64,000 bases of DNA, taken from the NCBI GenBank assembly GCA_009599575.1, contig VWND01000001.1, positions 2,170,001 through 2,234,000 of the forward strand. The letters run 5' to 3'. Of the stretch, positions 47,780 through 57,963 are shown one piece after another. Position 1 is the stretch's first letter, and each line of letters opens with the position of its first letter. The position numbers and the translations under genes were made by a program. Origin of the DNA: Blumeriella jaapii (Eukaryota; Ascomycota; Leotiomycetes; Helotiales; Drepanopezizaceae). The notes beneath the pieces were generated by a model. The model saw nothing but the letters and a program-made list of their open reading frames with translations. It was not told where the DNA came from and made no database searches.

Positions 47780-48317
47780 TAAAAAAAGACCAAACAACTT
47801 TCGCTAGGAAGCTTTGTATCTACGGTTAAAAATTCGATCTGCTTTTGCAATTCGAACTCTTTTCAGACCGCCCGTACCGACGTTTATTTATCGGTGCTTT
47901 AATTAAAACTCTTTTTTATTAATTTTGTTTTCAGAAAAAGCTGGAGTTTTTCTTTTTTATCAATTCGATCTGCTTTTGCAACTCGAATCGCCCCTTTTTA
48001 ATATTATAATATTTTATACTTTTTTTATAAGTCGACGCGGCACCCGAAAACGAACGCAATCCGTACGATTCGGCTTCGAGTCAGCACTTCCACCTTTTGC
48101 TTCCGTTTTTAGCGCTTCCCAATCTCTATTCGTTTTAGGCTTTTTCGACGACTTTGGCAGCGAGTTTTTATTCCACGACTTTTCTACCGAACCATAGTTA
48201 TCTGCAGCCGATTTATTTGCTGGGTCCTTTCGCTTTACGATCGAATCTAAGATCGAGTTGTACGACGCTGACATTCCAATACTTTTAAACCGACGAATAC
48301 CTTCACGACTATCTAGC

Positions 48318-49420
48318 ATGTCTGCTAACGCTGAAAGATTCATTGCGGCCTAGCAGTTTTAAATCGCTCAAATAATCGCTTAAGCTATTGCCGCCGCTCG
48401 CTCTCCAGCCCTTTCCGCTAATATCGCCCGCGACGCCTTTTTTCCTTCACTTCGAGCTTCGCGCGCTTTTACGGCGGACTTCCAATCAATTCCCGAATAC
48501 TATTTTTCCGTCTTCGACCCAGCCATTTTTCGAATCGAACTATTTAAAATCAAATATCTTCGCTACGTTTTCAGCGACTATTAAAAAGAAATTAAATATA
48601 ACGCATAAAAAATAGATATAAAACTGTTTATTAAAAAGTATTTAAGGAATTTCATATAAAATATAAATCAAGCCAAAGCATATTTCAAATGCATCATTAA
48701 AAAAGCAAAAACCATTATTTTAAAGCATTTAAACCCCGAATTCCATAATCAAGCCCAATCGGCCCGAAACGTTCTTCGCATCTTTGATCAGCGCTTTTTT
48801 AATCACAACCGCGTTTAGTTTGCCAAATTGCAATATAATAAGCTTTATATAAACAACGGTCAAATTTACAATAATTTTCGTTTTTTGTTTATTCGTTACG
48901 CAATTACTAGCAAAATTGCTAAAAACCGTTGATTTAAAAACATATGCGAAAAAGTTATTTCTATTTTTAAATACGATTTCCGAATAGAAAAATACAAAAT
49001 AAATAATAATTATATTGTTTTAAACGAGTTTTTAGCCGTTGCGAATAAAAAATTACGCAATATCCGAATTGAAAAAATAGCTTTTGCCTGTCGCATAAGC
49101 TATTTTTCCTTTATTATAGCTTTTGCTAACCAGGATTCTAGGCGTATTTCCGGTATTTTTAAAACCTTATAGCGTTTTACTTTTTTAGCCCCTTCTGCTC
49201 GTACGGTTTCTTTCTTTTTTGGTAAAGATTTTTACGAGCGTGTAGCTGTTATTCCTGCCACCTTCGGTTTTCTCCGCTTAGCTGCGCGTTTTTTTAGCGC
49301 TTATTATAACTGCGGCAAACCCGGCCATTTCGCAAACGTTTGCCCCGACGCTAAGCTTAGTCGCAAAATCGCCGAGATAGCTATCGACGAAAAGCAAAAC
49401 GATTTATTAAAAAACTTTTG
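48318..49420 (+). pseudogene. E5 gag with zinc knuckle remnant
   Basis: Probable start MSANAERFIAA at about 48318, followed by an Ala-rich helix (AIAAARSPALSANIARDAFF) and PEYYFSVFDPAIFRIELF, capsid-like. Near 49305-49350 a zinc-knuckle remnant reads YYNCGKPGHFANVC, the first Cys having become Tyr (G-to-A, RIP type). Stops are frequent after 48.6 kb. Confidence 0.65.
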
Positions 49421-49559
49421 AGCCGTGGCAAAAACTTTTATTATAGCAAAAAATTCGATTTGTAAAAGGATTTAAAGTTTGATCAGCGCTTTTTAATAAA
49501 AAAGCGACAGTTTTTAATTTTTATAAAACTAATACGTAATAGATTATATATTAAAATAC

Positions 49560-52500
49560 TTATATATATTAATGGCGGAGCTAATATTTTCGGTGCGATT
49601 AAAATTCTTTTGGCGTACCAACTTTTTCAACGTTTCGGAGTAAGTTTTATTCGGCTGCACAAGCTTATTATATCTACCGGCTATAATAGCGAGCCGGGAA
49701 AACTTATTTCTTCTGCTATTTTTTTTTTTTTTACGATTGACCGACGTCGTATAAATTTTCCTTTTCTGGTCATAAACCTGGGCTTTATCGACGTTTTTAT
49801 TGGTCGCAAATTTTTACAGCACTACGATTTGAAACAAGCGTATGGCTAAAAAAAAAACAAAATAAAATGGCCATTCGATATACTTATTATTTTTTATTTC
49901 AACGAGCAGTTGTTCGTCGATTTTAATCAGCGAACAGAGCTTAAAATGCTTAATCGTATGTATTAAAAGAATGCAAATAAACGAGACAGCGCAATAAAAG
50001 CCTTATATACTTTTGCCAGCATTTTTACAACGATTAAAAAGACTTATTTAGGTTTTAAAGCTGGTAAATCCTCTACGTTTATGCGAGATTTCAAAAGCAG
50101 TTTGAACAAAATGGAAAAGTTTTTTATTAACAGCTTTGAACCGACCAAGCCGGTTTTTCCAACCGTGCCAATTATCCTTTTTATTTCCAATTGCAATATC
50201 AGCTGTATTTTCGCTTTTATATTTAGCGCTTTACAAATACGTTACAAAAAGCGAATGCGGGCCGCGAAAAAAAAAGGGTTACCATTATTCAGCGACTGTA
50301 CGTTTATTATTTTTGTGTATAATATAAACAGAAAACGTTTTCCGCCGTGCGAAAGTCGCCGAGTTTGCAGAAATTATACAGCTCGCGGCAATAAAAGGTA
50401 TTTTCGTTCCCGACGTTTTGCAAACCAAATATAACGACAACGTGGTTTTTTATAAAAAAGCTTTTTCCAGCTTAGTACTCGGAGTTCGAAAAACTGTTTT
50501 ATAAGCAAAAAAGCGATAAGCTCGCTTTTCGCCGCTTCGGTGTAAATCACAAAATACATTTGGCCACGGAAAATACGCTTTTTATAAAACCATTCAAACG
50601 TTTTACGAATAAATAGTTTATAAAAATCAAAAGCTATATCTTCGATAATTTGTACAAAAGCTTTATTAAACTTTTTAATACCTTTTTCGCCGCTCCGATT
50701 TTATTTATTAAAAAGTCAAACGGCTTTATACGCTTGTATATCGATTACCGCAAGCTCAACGACCTTACGAAAAAAAATTCCTACTTTTTGTTTTTAATCG
50801 ACGAAATACTGGCGCGAATTATTAAAATCAAAATGTTTACGAAAATTGATATCTAATAAGCATTTAATCGAGTCCGGATATTCGAAAAATTTAAAAAACT
50901 AATCAGTTTCCGCATTCGATACGATATATACAAATATAAAATCTTTCCGTTCGGCTTTACTAATAGGCCCGTTATATTTCAACGCTTTATTAATAATATT
51001 TTTATAAAACACTTAAATAATTTCTGCTCGGCGTACTTTAACGATATCTTTATTTATTCCGCGAATAACTTGGAATATAAAATTTACGTTAAAAAGATTT
51101 TGTCGATTCTGAAAAAATACGGCTTAAAAGCTAATATCAAAAAATGCGAGTTTAATATTACGAAAACCAAATTTTTAGATTTCGTTATCAGCATCTAAAA
51201 TATTAAAATAAATCCGAAAAAAATCGCTATTATTAAAAACTGGCAATATACAGCGAATATGCGAGGCGTGCAGAGCTTCCTGGGCTTTTGCAATTTTTAC
51301 AAACGTTTTATAGCCGGCTACAGCCGCATTTGCCGCCCTCTGACTGCTTTCACAAATAAAAACGTTTTTTTCGTATTCGAGAAAAAGCAGAAAAACGCAT
51401 GGAAAGCATTGCGCAAAGCCCTGCTAAATGCTTTTATCCTGTGCTATTACGACTTTTATAAGCAAACGCGCCTAGAAACCGACTCTTTTGATAAAATAAT
51501 AATTGGCGTATTATCGCAATTGCAAAAGGATGATTTTTATTATTCGGTCGGTTTCTTTTCCAAAACTATAATCGACGCCGAGCTTAATTATCCGATTTAC
51601 GACAAAAAGCTTTTCGCTATTTTTCGCTTTTTTAAAAATTATAAGCCGGAGTTGTTAAGCGCTTAAAAAAACGTATATATATATACCGATTACCGCGCTT
51701 TGAAATATTTTATAATAATTAAAAACTTTTCGGCCCGATAAGTCCGATGGGCCGAGTTTTTCGCCGATTTTTATTTTACAATTATATACCGGTCGGAAAT
51801 TACTAATACGCTCGCTGATATTCTTTTTCGCAAAAACCAAAACATTTTTTTATTAAAAGCGCGATAGCGAGCAGCTCGAAAGCAGCAGATGCTTTTAAAC
51901 GATAAGTTGGATTTTTAGATTTTAAAAAAAATGGCTGCTAAAAGCATAACTACGCTAGCGCTTGTGGAAATAGCGTTCGATAAGCGCGACAACGACAATA
52001 CTCCTTCCGAAAAAAACAGCGAAAACGAAAAAAATGAAATATTTACAGAAAAACCCGCAAACCCAACTTTCGTAATCGCGTACGATATGCATAATTATAT
52101 AGTCGTAAACGACTTGCTGCAAATTAACAAAAACTCTTTTTTTTTCGAAGCGCAACGAACGCAAGCTCGTAATCACAGTCTTGATTATCAACTGCGACAA
52201 AACAAATTGTTTTTCCAAAGCAGATTAGTAATACTTTTGGAACCTTCCGAACTGCGAACCTTTTTAATCCGATATATTTACGAACAGCTTTGCGTAATAC
52301 ACGCTGAAATAGAAAAAATAAAGCTTTTGGTCGGTCGCAAATACTATTAAAAAGCTATAAAAGCAAATATATAATAATACGTTTCGAATTGTCGTTGCAT
52401 ACGAATAAAAGCTAGGCGCGATAAAACCTCGGGCTTTCTAAAGCTTTTGCTTATATCCAGCAAACTTTATTAACACTTAACGATAGACTTTACGAAGCTT

Positions 52501-53676
52501 TTATTAAACGAAAATGGTCACGACTTCGCTTTCGTAATAATAGATCGCCTATTTAAAAAGCTTTTATTAATTCTTTGCCATAAAACTATTATAGCGAAAG
52601 GGCTGGCAGCTTTGTTTTTGGTCCATTAGATGCGCTATTTCGGTATGCCGGATTTAATTGTTTCGGACCGAAAAGCTTAGTTTGTTTCGGTCTTTTGGTA
52701 AAAACTTTGTCGTATATTAAAAACCAAAATTAAATTGATTATTACGTACAATTTTAACGTCGATAAGCAGACCGAAATAATAAACCAGTATATTAAGCAA
52801 CGCTTTCGCCTTTTCTGCTTTTACTACCAAAACAATTAGGAACGCTTTTTACTTTTGATAAATATTGCATAATTGACTTTGCCGTACGAATCTTTCGGCA
52901 ACGTTTTTTTTTTCTAAGTTTTAAATAAATACGAAGCTCGCATATTTTGAAATATAAACAATTCCCGTTCCTTTCGCTCGGCCACCGAAAAGCTTAACCG
53001 CGACAAAGCTTTGCATCTGGCCTTTCGAGCTAAAAAAGTTATGAAATACGCGCAATTATCTATTACGCAATAATAAGCCAAGATAAAGCGCCTCGCTAAC
53101 CTGCATAAACGATTAATAAATTGGAATATAAGCGACGAGATATTAGTAAATATCAAAAATTAAAAGTTCGACCGACTTTTCCGGAAACTTTTAAACAAAT
53201 AGTACGGCCTAATTAAAATCGTCGATAAAATAGAAAAAAGTTGAAAACTTAACTTTTTCGCAGATTGGTTAATTTATCCAATTTTCCATTTATATTCGCT
53301 CCGAAAGCATATTAGCAATCTTTTATCTGGCCAACGCCGCTCCGAACCAATCTTTATTTAATTATTTTCTAAACAAACGGAATGGAAAATCGAAAGAATA
53401 ATGGATTCGAGGTTGCATAAAAATGTATTGTAATATCAGATCAATTGGAAGGGCGCTGATAAAAATCTCGAATAATACTTTTGTTCTGATGTTATAACGG
53501 CTCTTTATATTTTTTAAGCATTTCACCGATCGCATCCTACCGCCAAAGGCTTTTTACGAGCGTTTCCCGCATGGTTGCAAGCTTATAACGAAAGCAGGAA
53601 AAATTACATTGAATTGGAGGACGATAAACTTATGACCGCAACTGCGCGGACGCAGTTTTTCGGAGGGGGGGGGTAG
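49560..53676 (+). pseudogene. E5 protease-pol with chromodomain (RIP-mutated)
   Basis: Protease-like segment 49560-49849 (GGANIFGAIKILLAYQLFQR, INFPFLVINLGF, DVFIGRKFLQHYDL). RT from 50650 (APILFIKKSNGFIRLYIDYR, KMFTKIDI) with YFNDIFIYS replacing YLDDIFIYS. RNase H 51259-51666 (RGVQSFLGFCNFYKRFIAGY, ETDSFDKIIIGVLSQL). Integrase 51.9-53.27 kb with an HAEIEKIKLLVGRKYY zinc-region remnant. Chromodomain from about 53360 (EWKIERIMDSRLHKNVL, INWKGADKNLE), then ENS-type tail to FFGGGG-stop at the LTR. Confidence 0.8.
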
Positions 53677-53923
53677 TGTTACGATCCTCCTCTGGCTAGT
53701 GGTGGTTGCTAGTGGTATGATTGCCGGTGGTGTTGGAATAAGGTTTGGGCACGGACCATCTCGGCCATTAGGCCTCGCGCTAAGTCACGTGATCCATAAG
53801 CGCAATCTACTGTACATAAAATTCGCGACCCCGAGCATTCTAGCTCGGTGTTTTTCTTTCAATTTACATACGTACCTTTTGGTCCATATCACCCTTCTGA
53901 TCACCCTCAAGCTAGCTGTGACA
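53677..53923 (+). repeat. E5 3' LTR
   Basis: 247 bp, better preserved than the left copy, ending GTGACA before TTAAG. Preceded by the G10-TAG polypurine/stop junction. Confidence 0.94.
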
Positions 53924-53928
53924 TTAAG

Positions 53929-54747
53929 ATGGTTTTGTTGCTTTATTCTTTTCAAACCAATCGTCAATTTTTCCGAGGATATTTCCACCGGATTCGCTAA
54001 GATTTACGAATCGTACTTTATCAGCTTTACGCTTGTAAAAAATGCTGATATTAATACAAAAAAGTAAAATATATAAATCGGGTTTGTTTAATACGAAAAC
54101 GAAATCTTCGGAACTCTTATTCCCGAATTAATAGCCAAAAATATTAATATTAGCCAATTTCACTCGCGGTATTATTTCGATTGGTGACGTAAATGCTTTT
54201 AGCCGAGTATTTTCCAAGTTTTGTTAAAGCCCAGCGTCTGTCCTAGAACCAAAGCCGGCTATTCGTTTTCCGATAGAACGTCGATTAAAAAGATTTTATC
54301 GCCGGCGACGGTGATTTGATTTTGAAAAGATCGGTTTTAATTTCAGAAAAAAGCTTTTATTTGGCCGTTTTCGGTGTATTTAAAACTGACGAAACTTTCT
54401 AAGATCCAGGATATTCTAAAAATAATAGAATAAAAGCATTTTTTTATTACCAAAAAGTTTTTATAAATAATAATATTTCCAACGTCGATTTTAATATTCC
54501 GTATAATTCCGTCGAATTTAATAGTGTTTTTATTAACAGTCGTATAAATTATTCGTTTATCGGTAATAATCGGGACACCACTGGTTTTTGCCGTTTTCTG
54601 GTTTATGCAATTAATTTCGGCTCTATTATCGAATAAAGCGAAAGCGGTCGTATTTTTCTTAAGCATTGTTTTCATTTTTAATGCTTTTATAATCGTATAA
54701 AAGCAGTTTCGTCGTTTTGACTTCTGGGTTTCTATAGCAAGGGCCAA
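53929..54747 (-). pseudogene. E1 protease and start of RT (RIP-mutated)
   Basis: Stop-free 134 codons from 54747 contain a retropepsin-like site (ALFDNRAEINCINQ, where DSGAE or DTGAE is expected) and a second strand with ILESFVSF. The sequence downstream to the E5 insertion is more broken and leads into the RT. Confidence 0.65.
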
Positions 54748-55639
54748 AAGGCTGACTTTTTCCGAGGATTTTTTTTTATCGGCTAAATTAATTATAATAT
54801 TGTAAATTTTCTTTTGGTTTTTTTTTAATTTAAGGTCGTTTTTTCCTCGGATGATTTCAACTTTTTCGTTTTTTTTTAATATAAGGATTTGTTTATTAAT
54901 AACTTTGTCGAATCTTTTTCCTGTATTAAATAAATCGCTGAATTTTAATTCAATTTTTTGTTTTATAATCTTTTTAATAGCTTCGTCGACGGCTTCGGAG
55001 CTGATATATTTGTCGATTTATTTTTCGCTTCGTATTGGTGGTGGACGTTTAAAGGCTGGGATTTTCTGAATAATTTGAACCGGGGTATCGGTGTCGATAT
55101 CGTTTATATCGTCGTTAATTTCTTTTATTATAAGCGTTTTTTTAATAGTTTTATCGGTTTTTTTTCGAATTTCAAAATCTTTCTTCTTTTCGATTCTGAC
55201 GTTTTTTTTCATACCAATCGGTTTGGCGAATAAAACAGAAGCATTTTGCTTTCTTATGATTCGCTGGCTTGATTATGCAGTTATAATATCTGCAAATGCG
55301 ATATTTGCATTGGAAATATATGTATTTGTTTTTTATTTATACATTTGAATTTTATTTATATTTAGGATAAAGGTTTTTTTTTTAATTAGCACGCTTTCGG
55401 AAATGTTTTCTTTTTTATTAGTAAAAATCGTTTTCGTATCCTTCCTGTTTTCTAAGCAGTCGTCCCATTTTGTATCTCTTATTTTTAAGCGAATAGTATT
55501 TAACCAGCTTTAGTTTTCAGTTTTGTTAAAAGGGCCCATTTCTGCTTCCGTCGGTCCGAAGCAAATCGTTTTATATTTGTTAATATAATAAACACTATTG
55601 TTTATACAAAAATTAAATGCTTTGCATTTTAAGCGAATA

Positions 55640-57255
55640 TAAGGTTTTTCGCAGTGAATTTCTTTATTATTACAAAATTCATACTTAGGGCTACGAGGTT
55701 TGTTTTAATAATTACTTTTACCATTTTGATAGCCGCGATTTTGGTTTCCGCGTTGGTTTTCTTTTTTCTTCTGATAATCGTTATTATAATTAATGTTTCG
55801 CTGATTCTGATCGCTAGTACGGAGAGGTTGCCACTAGGCAGCCATTATTCCTACGATGGCTTAGCGATGCTAATCGCTTCGCGCATTTTAAAAAAAGTAG
55901 TTGTTATAAAAGCTATTTTGATCGTTTTCGTTATCCGAATTAACGTAAAAGAGTTTTTTCTGCTGTTGCATAAGACTTTCGATTTTGCTCTGAAATTTTT
56001 AAATTTTAATATCGGTAAATTTTAATACGAAAGTTTCGATATTTTTATTAAGCTTTTCCAAGCTAGTAGGTTTTGCAGAACGATTAAATAGTATAATAAT
56101 TGGTTGTTTTTTGGCGATTTCGGTAACTTTTAATGGCTGGGCATATTCCTGCATTAAAGCTTCCACGTTTTTTTTGTAAATAGGGGATAGAGATTTCTTT
56201 TGGTTTATGGCTTTAATAGTACGTTCGCTCTGATTTTGTTTAAAAACGAATTTCATAAATTTGAAATACTGATCGAAGATTTCAGAGTTTTGCTTATTAA
56301 TTTTAAAATGTTTAATAATTTTATTACGAATGCTGATTGGAAGGCCAAGTAAAAACAATCTTTTTTATTTAATCTCGCTTAGGATCTTTTTATTAACGAA
56401 AACGTTAGAAACTTCCGTATAAGTACGATAATAAGCTTTGAGTTTTTTGGTTTAGCGAGTTGTTATAACAAACTGTTTAAAAAAAGCGATAATATCGCGA
56501 ATTTGCTAGCGATCGTGGTCTCGGAATTCCGATTTTAAAACTTTAATTAGCTTACGCCAGTTTCGAGCCCTAATAGCCTTTTATTTATTTATCGATTTGA
56601 TAATATCCTTAGTGATTGGATCATAGTAGCGAAAGAGTTTATCGAATATTTCAGTTTCAAAGATTCCGAAATTCTTATAGGTTTTTTTATATTTTTCGAT
56701 AAAATCGATAATATTGGCGCTATTAAATAAGAATGCACCAAAGGAGCCAGGAAAAGGTATGCGGCCTCGCATAAAAAAACGAAAAGCGTCGTTGTTTATA
56801 GTGTTAGCGAAAGTGTTGATAAGGTTTGAATTAAATAAATGAATGTTTTCTGAAGTTGCAGATTGTAGGTTTTCAGTATAAAAGAAATCGTTTTTAATAA
56901 AAAAGCTATTAAAAAAGTTTTTGTGTTTTTTAAAGGAATTAAATAAAATAAAATTGCGTTCAGATATTTAAGTAATATATCGAAAAACTTGTTTTTTAAT
57001 AAGTTAATTGGATTGATATAATATTGCTGTATAATCCACGGTCTCGATATTCCGTGGCTTAGGCTAATGCACGTACAGCCATTTTTTTATTATTTTTAAT
57101 AAAAAGCTGCAAATTGTAATTGCCATAATCATAAAGCGTAAGATCAGGAAATTGAATTTTCGCCAGGCGTTTGACCAAAAAAGATTTAGTTTAGAAAGGC
57201 CGAGCGCAGCGGTCGAAGCGTATAAACTAATATTCGATTTGTTATTTTTAAACAA
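55640..57255 (-). pseudogene. E1 gag (RIP-mutated)
   Basis: The first internal reading frame after the 5' LTR on the minus strand. Identifiable stretches are NIIDFIEKYKKTYKNFGIF (about 56.7 kb), MFLLGLPISIRNKIIKHF (56.36 kb) and a basic Asn/Gln-rich C-terminus near 55.75 kb with scattered Cys. Length and position fit gag. A complete zinc knuckle cannot be read. Confidence 0.6.
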
Positions 57256-57543
57256 AAGGGCGATTTTCGAATTTTAAATTTCGCACGGTTCAGGATTGCC
57301 TAACCGTAATTTCAAACGTTTCTAAGATGTGTTGCACTTTTATAGTTTAATAACTGTGCGCAAGATAAGGGAAGCTATTAAGGGTTTTTTATATAATGCA
57401 GCTGCGAACAACATTATATAAGAAGTTTTTCAAGCCGTAATGGCGAAATATCGAAATCGATCTTGATTATAAATTTAAGAGATGCATCGGCGAGTATATA
57501 AAAACGAAATACCGAAGTTTGAATCCTTGCGTAAGTTATCAAA

Positions 57544-57809
57544 TGTAAAAGTAGGTAGGAAAACCAGACTGATACGGCCATATATCGGTGGGTAAGATAG
57601 TTTAGGGAATTCCTAGAAAAGACTAAAAAAAGGAAAAGAAAAATGAGTAAAGGTATGAATTGGACTGCGTGCCTATAGTACTATCTAAGGGGTGCTTTGC
57701 TCTTATACCTGTTGAAGATAGTCAATGGCAGGGGGTCTCGGAGGGGTCTATGCCTCGACCTTAGCTAAAACTACCAACTTCCATTAATACAAGGTATCAC
57801 CGTTTTACA
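57544..57809 (-). repeat. E1 5' LTR
   Basis: 266 bp, the better-preserved copy, ending TTTTACA before CTAT. In element orientation it is followed (57543 downward) by TGATAACTTACGCAAGG, which could be a RIP-altered tRNA primer-binding site; that is only a suggestion. Confidence 0.94.
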
Positions 57810-57813
57810 CTAT

Positions 57814-57963
57814 CCGGGCTTCAAGGAGAATTGCCAGACGCATCTCGATGCGCTGGTCGCGCACAGCGGTGGCGGGAAGGGAGCGGTGGAGCTGGTGTAT
57901 GCGGCGGAAAGTAGCCTGCTGGGCGCCGCTGTTGCGTGCGCCGTTGCTTCTGTGGAGGGATAG
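57814..57963 (+). pseudogene. kinase 3' fragment, last 49 codons
   Basis: Directly after the right E1 LTR and the CTAT target duplication, the frame reads PGFKENCQTHLDAL ... VYAAESSLLGAAVACAVA and stops at TAG 57961-57963. This continues the VAFNGSVMEHY frame that breaks at 18103; joining 18103 to 57814 gives an uninterrupted 498-aa kinase. The segment is GC-rich, with no stops or shifts and no visible RIP, in contrast with the adjacent LTR. It has no promoter of its own and is not expected to be translated. Confidence 0.93.

Larger units (their letters stand above)
47533..53923 (+). mobile_element. E5: Ty3-type chromovirus
   Basis: 6,391 bp inserted in E1 between protease and RT, with TSD TTAAG (47528-47532 and 53924-53928). 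LTRs of 247 bp (47533-47779 and 53677-53923), TGTTACGATCC...CTGTGACA; the left copy ends TGTAATA. Gag about 48.3-49.4 kb, protease 49.56-49.85 kb, RT 50.6-51.2 kb, RNase H 51.26-51.7 kb, integrase 51.7-53.3 kb, chromodomain 53.35-53.5 kb. The pol stop TAG abuts the 3' LTR after a G10 tract, exactly as in E3. Confidence 0.93.
18104..57809 (-). mobile_element. E1: Ty3-type LTR retrotransposon, host of the nest
   Basis: E1 spans 39,706 bp, of which about 11.27 kb is its own once four nested elements and their target duplications are removed. LTRs are 18104-18370 and 57544-57809, ending TGTAAAA...TTTTACA; the TSD is CTAT (18100-18103 and 57810-57813). It is oriented minus, 5' LTR on the right. 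Order: gag (about 57.25-55.6 kb), protease (54.7 kb), reverse transcriptase (47.5-46.5 kb), RNase H (38.3-37.4 kb), integrase (37.4-36.2 kb), then an extra reading frame of about 1,090 codons. RT, RNase H and integrase order is that of Ty3 elements. The 4-bp TSD is shorter than the 5 bp of its guests. I saw no chromodomain after the integrase. Everything is RIP-mutated. Confidence 0.92.
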
